Part shown: positions 33,343-41,735 of the stretch, in pieces | How positions within the stretch are numbered: position 1 is the stretch's first letter | How the letters are laid out: each line of letters starts with the position of its first letter | Notes under the pieces: model-generated | Told to the model about the DNA's origin: nothing | Database searches by the model: none | What the model saw: the letters and a program-made list of their open reading frames with translations, nothing else | Made by a program: the position numbers and the translations under genes | DNA from: Lachnospiraceae bacterium | GTDB taxonomy: Bacteria > Bacillota > Clostridia > Lachnospirales > Lachnospiraceae | Assembly: GCA_902363555.1 (NCBI GenBank) | Contig: CABJAM010000007.1 | Coordinates: 466,256 to 530,255, forward strand | Length of the DNA: 64,000 nt | Direction: 5' to 3'

Positions 33343-34254
33343 TCAGACACGCACATGCTTGCGTAATGTAATATAACTTCCGATGAAACCGATACCAAGC
33401 CCGATGCCCAGCGACACCGGAAGCAGTATGCGGAAAATATCGTTCACCGGCACGAAGGTCAGCAGGTTTTGAACGATAGGGAACTGCTCGGTAATAAAGT
33501 CCACGATCTCCACATAGACAAACCGGAGAATCCCTACGGGGATCGCGGAGCCCACCAGACCGATGACAATACCTTCCACAAGGAACGGTCCGCGGACAAA
33601 TATATCCGTGGCTCCGATATATTTCATAATGGCGATTTCTTCCTTACGCACCGTAATACCGATCATAACCGTATTGCTGATAAGGAATATGGCAACCAGT
33701 ACAAGAATGGCTATAATACCAAGAGATACGTACCCCACCAGGCGGCTGATGCTCGTAAAGCTCTCTGCAAGAGAATCCAGGGAATTGACATGATCCACAT
33801 CCTCGATGGATTCCAGGTAGGTCGTCAGCTCCGTCTGCTTGGATACATCCTTTAGCTTAACCTCAAGATTGGCCGATCCGGCCAATGGGTTATCCTCGTC
33901 CAGATTGGTAAGAATACCTTCGTTGCCATCCGGAAAATATTTCGGTTTAAATTCTTCCCAGGCTTCCTCCTCAGAAACATAGCGGACCGACTCCACTTCA
34001 TCCCTGAGCTCTACGACCTTTTGGATTTCCAGAATACGATCCTCCGTCACGCCATCCTTAAAAAATACCGTGACGCTCACCGTCGTTTCAAGCGTTTTCA
34101 TCATACCCTGAAAATTCACGAGCAGACAGTAAAAAATGCCGAACAGGAAAAGACAGGATGTGATCGTACCAATGGACGCCAGTGAAAATGTGTGATTTCT
34201 GAAAATATTTTTTAAGCCCTGCTTAATGCTGAAAAAAAAGTTACTTATCCTCAT
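33343..34254 (-). CDS. ftsX: Cell division ABC-type protein FtsX
   Basis: Membrane partner of FtsE; the complex activates peptidoglycan hydrolases at the septum or during elongation. About 303 residues, with an N-terminal membrane helix after RISNFFFSIKQGLKNIFRNH, a large extracellular loop, and three C-terminal helices. I start at the ATG at 34252-34254 because AAGGTGG lies 6 nt upstream and it gives the usual family N-terminus; 13 more codons upstream are open. It overlaps the end of ftsE by 14 nt. No M23 peptidase gene, often found next, is present before ctpA. Confidence 0.96.
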   Translation of the reverse strand: MRISNFFFSIKQGLKNIFRNHTFSLASIGTITSCLFLFGIFYCLLVNFQGMMKTLETTVSVTVFFKDGVTEDRILEIQKVVELRDEVESVRYVSEEEAWEEFKPKYFPDGNEGILTNLDEDNPLAGSANLEVKLKDVSKQTELTTYLESIEDVDHVNSLDSLAESFTSISRLVGYVSLGIIAILVLVAIFLISNTVMIGITVRKEEIAIMKYIGATDIFVRGPFLVEGIVIGLVGSAIPVGILRFVYVEIVDFITEQFPIVQNLLTFVPVNDIFRILLPVSLGIGLGIGFIGSYITLRKHVRV

Positions 34255-34927
34255 AATATCCACCTTTTTGTTCATCACTGACGACAACGCCATTACTCAG
34301 TGTGATGACTCTTTTTTGCATATTTTCCACAATATCCTTATTGTGAGTGACAACGATCACCGTTGTGCCCCGGAGGTTGATTTCCTCCAAAAGCTTCATA
34401 ATCTCCCAGGCATTTTTCGGGTCCAGATTACCTGTGGGCTCATCGGCCAGAAGGACCGGGGGATTATTGGCCAGCGCTCTGGCCAGGGCCACACGCTGCT
34501 GCTCACCACCGGAAAGCTCATTGGGATACGCCTTTTCCTTATCGGACAATCCGACAAGGCCCAGAAGCTGAGGTACGCTGTTTTTAATGTATTTCGATGA
34601 CTTTCCCACAACGCGCTGTGCAAACGCAATGTTTTCGTAAACGTTGCGATCCTTCAGCAGCCGGAAGTCCTGGAATACGACGCCAATACCTCTGCGCATC
34701 CGCGGTATACGGCGGCGGCGCATCCGGCCGATATTCTGGTTATTCATGTAAATCGTACCCGATGTCGGCTCAAGCTCTTTTAATAACAGTTTAAATAATG
34801 TCGTCTTTCCGGAACCACTGCTGCCCACGACAAAGACAAATTCGCCTTTATTAATTCTCATGCTTACGCCATTGAGCGCAGAAACGCCGGTGGAGTAAGT
34901 CTTATAGACATTGTCCAAAGCAATCAT
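34241..34927 (-). CDS. ftsE: Cell division ATP-binding protein FtsE
   Basis: ATPase subunit of FtsEX. 228 residues, normal length. It starts MIALDNVYKTYSTGVSALNG; Walker A is GSSGSGKTT; the signature is LSGGEQQRVALARAL; Walker B is VLLADEPTGNLD; the switch is VVTHNKD. It overlaps ftsX by 14 nt. A GGAGG site lies upstream. The CdaR/PucR-type regulator gene precedes it by 46 nt on the same strand and may share the transcript. Confidence 0.98.
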   Translation of the reverse strand: MIALDNVYKTYSTGVSALNGVSMRINKGEFVFVVGSSGSGKTTLFKLLLKELEPTSGTIYMNNQNIGRMRRRRIPRMRRGIGVVFQDFRLLKDRNVYENIAFAQRVVGKSSKYIKNSVPQLLGLVGLSDKEKAYPNELSGGEQQRVALARALANNPPVLLADEPTGNLDPKNAWEIMKLLEEINLRGTTVIVVTHNKDIVENMQKRVITLSNGVVVSDEQKGGYYEDK

Positions 34928-34973
34928 GGTGTTCCTCCTTAAATGTGTTCACCAAAGCCATCAGGCCCCGGTT

Positions 34974-36062
34974 TTAGTATTCAAAAGTTTCCATATACTT
35001 CATGTATTTGACAACCATCAGAGCGATCTTAAATGTGATGGCGTCCTCAAAAACACGCAGGTCCAGCCCGGTGCTTTTTTGCAGTTTATCCAGACGGTAA
35101 ACAAGTGTATTTCTGTGAATATAAAGCTGACGGCTCGTCTCCGATACGTTTAAGCTGTTCTCAAAAAACTTGTTGATCGTCGTCAGGGTTTCCTCATCGA
35201 AATCGTCCGGAGACTTTCCATCGAAGATTTCTTTAATGAACATCTTGCATAACGGGATGGGAAGCTGATAGATCAGGCGGCCGATTCCCAGATTACTGTA
35301 AGCCACAACATTGCGCTCATTGTAAAAAATCTTACCTACGTCCAGAGCCATCTTAGCCTCCTTGTAGGAACGGGAAACATCCTTGATCTCATTAACAATC
35401 GTTCCAAGGGCAACGCGCACCTTGGGCAGATTTTCCGCAGCCAGGATATCCTTAAGCCCCTTGGCCGACTTACACAGGTCGTCATAGCTTTCCGACGGTG
35501 CGACTTCCTTGACAAGAATCACGCACTTTTCATCCACAGCCGTGATGAAATCCTTCGTTTTGCTGGAATAGATGGAGCGCACAGTCTCCAGTGCATTAAC
35601 CTCACGGTCGCTGTTTGTTTCAATGATAAATACAATACGGCGCACATCTGTCTCGATATGAAGCTTTTTGGAGCGGTTGTAAATGTCCACCAGTAACAGG
35701 TTATCCAATAAAAGATTTTTAATGAAATTATCTTTATCGAATCTTTCCTTGTAGGCGACCAGCAGATTTTGTGTCTGGAAGGAAGCGATCTTGCCAACCA
35801 TATAGACATCGTCGCTGTCACCCTTGGCCAGAATTACAAATTCCAGTTGATGTTCGTCAAACACTTTGAAAAACTGGAAGCCCTGCAATACCTGAGAGTC
35901 TGCCGGCGAATTAACAAAATCAAGAACAGCGCCCTCGTAGTCGTCGGCATGTTCAAAGGTTGATGCCAGCGTCTTGCCCTCCGTATCCATGACACATAGA
36001 TCCACGCGTGTGATCGACTTTAAGCCTTCCATTGTGTTTTGAAGTATCTGATTTGATATCAT
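34974..36062 (-). CDS. PucR/CdaR-type transcriptional regulator
   Basis: 362 residues. The N-terminal region (1-110) resembles a sugar-diacid or GAF-like sensor (ITRVDLCVMDTEGKTLAS). A middle GGDEF-like segment of the CdaR family spans ~140-270. The C-terminal PucR-type HTH has the typical FFENSLNVSETSRQLYIHRN followed by TLVYRLDKLQKSTGLDLR. The effector is unknown. Its consistent position upstream of ftsE in Clostridia is known to me from similar gene orders, but a regulatory link to cell division is inference. Confidence 0.88.
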   Translation of the reverse strand: MISNQILQNTMEGLKSITRVDLCVMDTEGKTLASTFEHADDYEGAVLDFVNSPADSQVLQGFQFFKVFDEHQLEFVILAKGDSDDVYMVGKIASFQTQNLLVAYKERFDKDNFIKNLLLDNLLLVDIYNRSKKLHIETDVRRIVFIIETNSDREVNALETVRSIYSSKTKDFITAVDEKCVILVKEVAPSESYDDLCKSAKGLKDILAAENLPKVRVALGTIVNEIKDVSRSYKEAKMALDVGKIFYNERNVVAYSNLGIGRLIYQLPIPLCKMFIKEIFDGKSPDDFDEETLTTINKFFENSLNVSETSRQLYIHRNTLVYRLDKLQKSTGLDLRVFEDAITFKIALMVVKYMKYMETFEY

Positions 36063-36465
36063 AGTTTTTTTCTCCCCTATTCATAAATTCTCGCACAGGC
36101 CGGCATACCAAAGAAAACCTACTGGACTTTGCCCGTCTTGTGCGGTTTTAACACCTTGCAGACCACTGCAAAGCATTTATTTTTTGCCATGACCCATAAG
36201 CCTAATTATATCTTAATGCAAAAACGACAAAAAATAAAGAGGAAAATGTATTTTTTTTCATATAAGAGCCGAATATTTTACATTTCTGTTACATTTTAAT
36301 TGCATTTCTATGATTTGTCAATATGTAATTCTTGATTTTGTCTAATTTCTTCCAGTTAAACTTGTCTAATCTGCCTATTTCAGGAAAAAGCAAGGTAAAA
36401 TTAAAAATAATGGCTGTGAAAAAATTTGTCTGTTCAGACGGCGTACAGTCTGGTACAATAAAAAA
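36063..36465. other. Intergenic region before the SDR gene
   Basis: About 400 nt, A+T-rich, no supported gene. It includes the divergent promoters: on the plus strand an extended -10 (TG-G-TACAAT, 36451-36459) precedes the tandem repeats. I cannot place a -35 with confidence. Confidence 0.45.
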
Positions 36466-36603
36466 CAGTATGCGGCCAAAGGACAGGCGCTAAGTGCTCG
36501 TAGCTATAAAAGACAGTAAGCGGCCAAAAGAAAGGCGCTAAGTGCTCATCGCTATAAAAAACAGTATGCGGCCAAAGGACGCGCTAAGTGCTCATCGCAC
36601 AAA
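36466..36603 (+). repeat. Three 48-nt tandem repeats in the SDR 5' leader
   Basis: Units at 36466-36513, 36514-36561 and 36562-about 36603 share CAGTATGCGGCCAAAGGAC..GCGCTAAGTGCTC..GCTATAAAA. The first two are exactly 48 nt; the last is slightly shorter (two bases missing after GGAC) and ends before the ribosome binding site. They follow an extended -10, so they should be transcribed as leader RNA. There are no spacers, so this is not a CRISPR array. Confidence 0.88.
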
Positions 36604-36630
36604 AATTCAAATTTTAAGGAGATGTGTGTT

Positions 36631-37386
36631 ATGTCAACCTCTCATATTCATAAAAAAACAGTATTTATTACCGGCTCCGGACGGGGCATCGGCCGCGCGG
36701 CGGCTCTGTATTTCGCAGGCGCGGCCCCCAAGATGTGGAACATCGTTATCAACAGCCGCAGCCGTCGTGAAGAGCTTTTAAAAACCGAAGCGGATATAAA
36801 GGCGCTGGGCGCGGACTGTCTGGCCCTCTCCGGCGATGTGGGCAGCTTTGAGAACGTCCGTTCCATGTTCGCACAGATCAACGAACGGTTCGGCCCGGTG
36901 GACGTCCTTGTAAATAATGCCGGCATTGCCCATCTTGGCCTTTTTAGTGAGATGAGCTCTGAGCAGTGGGATTTGATCCTGAACACCAATCTGACCTCCG
37001 TGTTCAACTGCTGCCGTCACGCCATTCCTCATATGGTCCGGCAAAAATCCGGAAAGATCATTAACATATCCTCTGTCTGGGGAAATGTAGGCGCATCCTG
37101 CGAAGTCGCCTATTCCGCCGCCAAGGGCGGTATGAACGCGCTGACCCGGGCATTGGCCAAGGAACTGGCCCCCAGTAATATCCAGGTCAATGCCATCGCC
37201 TGCGGGGCCATCGACACAGAAATGAACCAATGCCTCAGCGCTGAGGACCGTCAGGCACTGATTGATGAGATCCCCGCCTGCCGCATGGGTACGCCCCGGG
37301 AGGTAGCCGAACTGATCTATGACCTGGCCACCGGGCACAGCTATCTCACCGGGCAGATCATCACACTGGACGGGGCGTGGATATAG
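36631..37386 (+). CDS. Short-chain dehydrogenase/reductase, FabG-like
   Basis: 251-residue NAD(P)H-dependent SDR. TGSGRGIG (14-21) binds the cofactor, NNAGIAHLG is the classic NAG motif, and the catalytic Ser-Tyr-Lys is in NISSVWGNVGASCEVAYSAAKGG (read as S, Y and K in order). The C-terminus LTGQIITLDGAWI is typical of 3-oxoacyl-ACP reductases. It stands alone, away from fatty acid synthesis genes, so a different carbonyl substrate is possible. I start at the ATG at 36631, 9 nt after AAGGAG; the ATG at 36622 touches that site. Confidence 0.92.
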   Translation: MSTSHIHKKTVFITGSGRGIGRAAALYFAGAAPKMWNIVINSRSRREELLKTEADIKALGADCLALSGDVGSFENVRSMFAQINERFGPVDVLVNNAGIAHLGLFSEMSSEQWDLILNTNLTSVFNCCRHAIPHMVRQKSGKIINISSVWGNVGASCEVAYSAAKGGMNALTRALAKELAPSNIQVNAIACGAIDTEMNQCLSAEDRQALIDEIPACRMGTPREVAELIYDLATGHSYLTGQIITLDGAWI

Positions 37387-37449
37387 CGCGCAATGAGTGC
37401 TTGATATCCGCGTCAGAAGCGCCTCCCTCCGGAGCTCACACAGCCCTAT

Positions 37450-38997
37450 TCATTTTTCGTCCTGGATGTGCAGTCCGCCCTCATCCAGCCTGTATATTTT
37501 ATCACATACCTCGCAAATATACTTCCTATCGTGGGATACGCTGATAATGGCCCCGGGATAATCCGCCAGCAATTGCCGTATGACCGGTCCGGACAGCGGC
37601 GAAAAATTGCGTGTCGGCTCATCCAGAACGAGAACATTACAGCCGTCCAAAATCATTTTCGCAAAAAACAGCTTTGCCTTCTGGCCGCCGGACAGAGCCC
37701 CGGCCGGATGGCTCATTTCCTCCGGTGTATATTTAAGGCTGCCTAAAAAGGTGCGCACTCTGCTGATATCCGCCTTATCCCCCACCCGTGCCAGAAAATC
37801 CACCGGTGTGGCCAAAAGATCCAGACTTTCCTCGTAATTCTGGGGCATATAGGCGGCTTTAATACCGCCCTGATTTTGAAGCTCCCCGGCGATCATCCGC
37901 AAAAACGTTGTTTTCCCCACACCATTTTTTCCAATAATACAAACTTTTTCCGGCCCTGTAACAGAAAGAGCGATGTCCGAAGGAAAATCCCGGCCCATAG
38001 CATCGGACATTCTTCGGGCGGATATACATGTATCCAATACCTTTTTTCCATTTGGAAAATCCACACCCACCGGCCACTTTAAGGCAATCGCATCCTCTGT
38101 ATCAGGAAATTCGGTCATTGTCTCAAATCCCCGGTCAAAACGCCGTTCCATTGCTTTCACCGCATGCATTTTCTTTTTAAGAAGCTGGCCGCCATGGGGA
38201 TTTTGCCGGCTGATCGTGGCCTGCTGATGCTCTACCTTTTGCTGGATGCGCATAAAGCGCTCCTGCTGCCGGGCGTATTCCTCCCGCTCCTTTTTAGCAA
38301 CCTGGGATTGATGGTCCATATTGGCCAGCCGCCGGTCCACATACTCCCGGTATGGAATGCGTGCAACCGTGGCCCGGGGCAATGTTTTCCTGCGCAGTTG
38401 TTCAAAGTGCAGGATGACATTGGCTGTGCGCTCGATCAGGGTTTCATCGTGGGATACAAACAGCACCGGCATTTTGCATGTATTGATAAAATTCTCCAGC
38501 CATTCCAGCGTCTCAATATCCAGGTCATTGGATGGTTCGTCCAGTAAAAGGACATCCGGCTGCTCCATCAGTATGCGCGCCAGTTGCATTTTCACCGCCT
38601 CGCCGCCGGACAGGGAGGCCACCGGCTGCTCCGAGTAAAACAGCTCTACCGGCAGGCCAAGACGCGCTCCGATCCGGGCCAGCTCCCCCCAGTCACAATC
38701 ATAAAACAGAGGGCTTTCCTGAAAAAACTGCGCCACACTCATGGCTTTATGGGCCGGCGAAAGCTCCTGATACAAATAGCCCATTTTCATGCGATCCCTC
38801 AAAATCTCACCACTATATTCCACATAGTCCGCCACCAGCTCCGGATTAAAAAGGAGCTTTAAAAACGTGGATTTGCCATTGCCCTCCTCACCGATCACTA
38901 CGGCCTTATCTCCGGGGCCCAGAGCCCATGTAAAATCCCGCAAAATCATACGCAGATCCTTGCGATGCGTAATCGTTAAATTCTTTACCTGTAACAT
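37450..38997 (-). CDS. ABC-F family ATPase (ribosome-associated)
   Basis: 515 residues with two ABC modules and no membrane segment, typical of ABC-F proteins that act on the ribosome in translation or antibiotic protection. Module 1: Walker A GEEGNGKST, signature LSGGEAVKMQLA, Walker B VLLLDEPSND. Module 2: GKNGVGKTT, LSGGQKAKLFFA, VLVLDEPTRNFSPLS. A charged linker (about 230-300) joins them and should be the ribosome-contacting arm. I start at the second ATG (7 nt after GAGGA). A long leader with a terminator upstream suggests antibiotic- or translation-sensed induction. Subfamily and drug range are not determined. Confidence 0.93.
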   Translation of the reverse strand: MLQVKNLTITHRKDLRMILRDFTWALGPGDKAVVIGEEGNGKSTFLKLLFNPELVADYVEYSGEILRDRMKMGYLYQELSPAHKAMSVAQFFQESPLFYDCDWGELARIGARLGLPVELFYSEQPVASLSGGEAVKMQLARILMEQPDVLLLDEPSNDLDIETLEWLENFINTCKMPVLFVSHDETLIERTANVILHFEQLRRKTLPRATVARIPYREYVDRRLANMDHQSQVAKKEREEYARQQERFMRIQQKVEHQQATISRQNPHGGQLLKKKMHAVKAMERRFDRGFETMTEFPDTEDAIALKWPVGVDFPNGKKVLDTCISARRMSDAMGRDFPSDIALSVTGPEKVCIIGKNGVGKTTFLRMIAGELQNQGGIKAAYMPQNYEESLDLLATPVDFLARVGDKADISRVRTFLGSLKYTPEEMSHPAGALSGGQKAKLFFAKMILDGCNVLVLDEPTRNFSPLSGPVIRQLLADYPGAIISVSHDRKYICEVCDKIYRLDEGGLHIQDEK

Positions 38998-39100
38998 ATT
39001 CATTCCTCATTTCTTCGTGCACCCGCCTACGCTCCGCTTCGGCGGGTCGCGGCAGTCGCCAAGCTGGTGAGCAAGCTCCCCAGTTTGGCTCGTTGCTTCG

Positions 39101-39137
39101 CGCAAAAAAATCTGTCTCCGCTAACGGAAACAGATTT
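39101..39137 (-). terminator. Attenuator terminator in the ABC-F leader
   Basis: On the minus strand, AAATCTGTTTCCG and CGGAGACAGATTT form a 13-bp stem (one G-U) with a TTAG loop, followed by seven Ts. It sits about 105 nt upstream of the ABC-F start codon and about 330 nt downstream of the promoter, with no gene ending nearby, so it is a premature terminator. Confidence 0.88.
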
Positions 39138-39269
39138 TGTCGTCAAATATATTACAGGCGCCTGCAAGTATCCGGCATAAAACAGCCTTCTCCGCGGTTT
39201 CGGCCAGCGCGGTAAATGCGCGGCTCTTCTCAACGATTACTGCGGATGTACTGCTTTCGCGGCACCTCT

Positions 39270-39362
39270 TTAAATGCTTATCCGACAATCAATTCCGTCA
39301 GCAACAGACATACTTTTAGCCCTTACTTTAATAACAATCTGTATTCTGCTGCTCATTTTCAT
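39270..39362 (-). CDS. Possible leader peptide upstream of the ABC-F gene
   Basis: A 30-codon ORF (MKMSSRIQIVIKVRAKSMSV...) lies in the ABC-F leader before the attenuator. A 4-codon ORF (MIIR, 39366-39380) precedes it. Neither has a strong ribosome binding site. By analogy with leader-peptide-controlled ABC-F and methyltransferase genes, stalling here could open the terminator; this is inference. Confidence 0.35.
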   Translation of the reverse strand: MKMSSRIQIVIKVRAKSMSVADGIDCRISI

Positions 39363-39471
39363 CGATTATCGAATAATCATCTTTCCACTCTTTTCTCTTT
39401 TAATATTTAAAATAAGTTTGAGCACTTAAGGTGCTCCGGTTATCAGGGCAGATTCCGCCGCTGACTTTTTT

Positions 39472-39480
39472 AGTATAGCA
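39472..39480 (-). promoter_or_regulatory. Extended -10 promoter of the ABC-F leader
   Basis: TG-C-TATACT on the minus strand places the transcription start near 39465, giving a leader of about 465 nt. A palindrome GAGCAC-TTAAG-GTGCTC (39420-39436) is at the very 5' end of the transcript. Confidence 0.6.
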
Positions 39481-39504
39481 TCAAATTTTCGCTTTGTCCA
39501 TAGG

Positions 39505-39843
39505 TCAATATTTCTGAAAATCTTCCACATTGATCACAAATACAGTACTGCCGCCCACCTGTACATTGACCGGGATCATGGGCATAGATTCAATGCAGCC
39601 CTTCCCCGGGATCATTGTCGGATTGGCATAGGAGATGGTCTTACGCTCACCGGAATTTTCCTTAATGATATCCAGTGCCTTCTGCACCTGTTCGTCCTCC
39701 GTCACCGTAAGGATGGTCGTATTCTTCTGCTTTAACAGCCCTCCTGTGGTAGACAGCTTTGTCACAAAAAACTTATCCTTGTGGAGCGCTTCAATCGTAT
39801 GTTCCTCATCGTCCTTATGAAGGATCGCCATAATCATTTTCAT
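39505..39843 (-). CDS. darA: Cyclic-di-AMP receptor of the DarA/PstA (DUF970) family
   Basis: 112-residue PII-like trimeric protein that binds c-di-AMP; downstream partners are not well known. The family pattern is clear: AILHKDDEEHTIEALHKDKFFVTKL is followed by STTGGLLKQKNTTILTVTEDEQV. I start at the ATG at 39841-39843, 8 nt after AGGAGG; the longer frame adds 8 residues without a site. It is a single gene, divergent from the XRE regulator at 40030. Confidence 0.9.
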   Translation of the reverse strand: MKMIMAILHKDDEEHTIEALHKDKFFVTKLSTTGGLLKQKNTTILTVTEDEQVQKALDIIKENSGERKTISYANPTMIPGKGCIESMPMIPVNVQVGGSTVFVINVEDFQKY

Positions 39844-40029
39844 CGTACAAACCTCCTGTCTTTTCATAGCAATTTAATAAAATGTTACTGATATTATACA
39901 GCAGCTCTTATAAAAATTCTATTAAAATTTAAAAATAATCGCTGTTTCATTTTAGTTATTGTCATTATTGTCATTTCACAAACTTTTGGTAAACTGCTAA
40001 ACTGTACAAAAAAGAGAGGGTTTTCGTGA

Positions 40030-40422
40030 ATGGATAATCTTATCGGTGAAAATATTAAACAGGCGCGCCTGAGAGCCGGATATACGCAGGAAAAGCTGGC
40101 AGAAAAAATCGATGTTTCATTAAGTGTTATCAGCCGCCTGGAAACCGGGCGTACCATGGTCAGCGTCGCCAAAATGCAGCGCATTGCAAAAGTCTTAAAC
40201 ACGCCGGTTGGCACGTTTTTTGAGCGTTCATTTCCTGAAAACCGTACTTACCCGGAAACGGCAGAAACTACGATGATCCGGCCAGATCGAAAAAGTATTG
40301 CCGAATCCGCCCTGTCAGACCCGGACTTTGACGAGGAACTTTACACATTGATCCGGCAACTGCCCGAAAAGGGAAAAGAATTTTTTAAAAATGCACTCCG
40401 GTGCTATATCGAAACTTTTTAG
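40030..40422 (+). CDS. XRE-family transcriptional regulator
   Basis: 130-residue protein with an N-terminal Cro/C1-type HTH (residues 5-60: IGENIKQARLRAGYTQEKLA ... VSLSVISRLETGRTMVSV). The C-terminal region of about 55 residues (DFDEELYTLIRQLPEKGKEF) may be a dimerisation or SinI-like segment. GAGAGGG precedes the ATG. It has its own terminator. No adjacent target is obvious; the divergent neighbour is darA. Confidence 0.9.
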   Translation: MDNLIGENIKQARLRAGYTQEKLAEKIDVSLSVISRLETGRTMVSVAKMQRIAKVLNTPVGTFFERSFPENRTYPETAETTMIRPDRKSIAESALSDPDFDEELYTLIRQLPEKGKEFFKNALRCYIETF

Positions 40423-40426
40423 TCAA

Positions 40427-40464
40427 AAATCCGGCAGAATGATTTTATATCCTCTGCCGGATTT
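40427..40464 (+). terminator. Terminator of the XRE gene
   Basis: AAATCCGGCAGA / TCTGCCGGATTT, a 12-bp perfect stem with a 14-nt loop, followed by ACTTTAACTTT. It lies 5 nt after the stop. Confidence 0.82.
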
Positions 40465-40536
40465 ACTTTAACTTTATGAAGATTTCCGGGGAAATCTCAG
40501 ATTGGGCTGCACATCAGCACAGCTCTGATTATATAA

Positions 40537-41715
40537 TTAATGATGGAACAGACGGATGCCGGTAAAGCACATAGCCATACCATATTTGTTGCACGTATCG
40601 ATCACATTGTCATCACGGATGGAGCCGCCCGGCTGTGCTACGTACTTCACACCGCTTCTGTGAGCCCGCTCAATATTATCGCCAAACGGGAAGAATGCAT
40701 CGGAGCCCAGAGCCACATCCTGCATCTGATCCAGCCATGCCCGCTTTTCTTCACTTGTGAACACTTCCGGCTTCACCTTGAAAATATTTTCCCATGCGCC
40801 GTCAGCCAGTACATCCATGTAGTCCTCGCCAATGTACAGATCAATGGCATTATCTCTGTCAGCCCGGCCGATCTTATCCACAAATTCCAGGCCCAGCACC
40901 TTGGGCGACTGACGCAAAAACCAGTTATCTGCCTTCTGGCCGGCCAGACGTGTACAATGGATTCTGGACTGCTGTCCGGCGCCGATACCGATGGCCTGGC
41001 CGCCCTTGGCGTAGCAGACAGAATTGGACTGAGTATATTTTAATGTGATCAGAGATATGATCAGATCGATCTGTGCCAGCTCAGGAATGTCCTTATTATT
41101 GGTGACAATATTCGTCAGCATATCCTTGTCGATCTTCAGTTCATTTCTTCCCTGCTCAAAGGTAATACCAAAAACTTCCTTGTGCTCCACAGGATCAGGA
41201 ACATAATCTGCATCGATCTGGATCACATTGTAATTGCCTTTTTTCTTGGCCTTGAGGATTTCCAATGCCTCGGGTTCGTAGCCCGGAGCAATAATTCCGT
41301 CGGACACTTCACGTTTCACGATTTTAGCCGTAGCCACATCGCACACATCGGACAGTGAAATAAAATCGCCAAAGGAGGACATACGGTCCGCGCCTCTGGC
41401 TCTGGCATAAGCACTGGCCAACGGTGTCAGCTCACCCATATCGTCCACCCAGTAGATTTTCCGCTCCACATCTGTCAGCGGCAGACCCACGGCAGCGCCG
41501 GCGGGAGATACATGCTTAAAGGAGGTGGCCGCAGGAAGGCCGGTGGCCTGCTTTAATTCACGGACAAGCTGCCAGCCATTGAAGGCATCCAGAAAGTTGA
41601 TGTAGCCCGGTTTTCCGTTCAGTACGGTAATGGGCAGCTCGCGGTCGCCGCTCATGTAGATTCTGGACGGCTTTTGATTGGGATTACAGCCATATTTTAA
41701 TTCAAATTCATTCAT
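40537..41715 (-). CDS. purH: AICAR formyltransferase domain protein (PurH C-terminal type, stand-alone)
   Basis: Transfers a formyl group from 10-formyl-THF to AICAR, the penultimate step of IMP synthesis. 392 residues covering only the formyltransferase part; the IMP cyclohydrolase (MGS) domain of bifunctional PurH is absent. FKHVSPAGAAVG holds the catalytic Lys-His; the end QPGGSIRDDNVID...CFTGIRLFHH is typical of PurH. I start at the ATG at 41713-41715, 12 nt after AGGAGG; the longer frame starts with a GTG that overlaps that site. It follows the cyclohydrolase gene by 20 nt in a riboswitch-controlled operon. Confidence 0.93.
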   Translation of the reverse strand: MNEFELKYGCNPNQKPSRIYMSGDRELPITVLNGKPGYINFLDAFNGWQLVRELKQATGLPAATSFKHVSPAGAAVGLPLTDVERKIYWVDDMGELTPLASAYARARGADRMSSFGDFISLSDVCDVATAKIVKREVSDGIIAPGYEPEALEILKAKKKGNYNVIQIDADYVPDPVEHKEVFGITFEQGRNELKIDKDMLTNIVTNNKDIPELAQIDLIISLITLKYTQSNSVCYAKGGQAIGIGAGQQSRIHCTRLAGQKADNWFLRQSPKVLGLEFVDKIGRADRDNAIDLYIGEDYMDVLADGAWENIFKVKPEVFTSEEKRAWLDQMQDVALGSDAFFPFGDNIERAHRSGVKYVAQPGGSIRDDNVIDTCNKYGMAMCFTGIRLFHH

Positions 41716-41735
41716 TTTAAATTTCGACCTCCTGA

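Noticed and set aside
36466..36603. Possible CRISPR array
   Set aside because: The 48-nt units are contiguous with no variable spacers, and no cas genes are nearby; they are plain tandem repeats.
39230..39275. T-box riboswitch in the ABC-F leader (AGAGGTGCCGCG resembles AGGGTGGNACCGCG)
   Set aside because: The tRNA-binding TGGN bulge is not preserved (GGTGCC instead of GGTNACC), and no specifier stem or AGTA-type loop is seen; the gene is not an aminoacyl-tRNA or amino acid gene.
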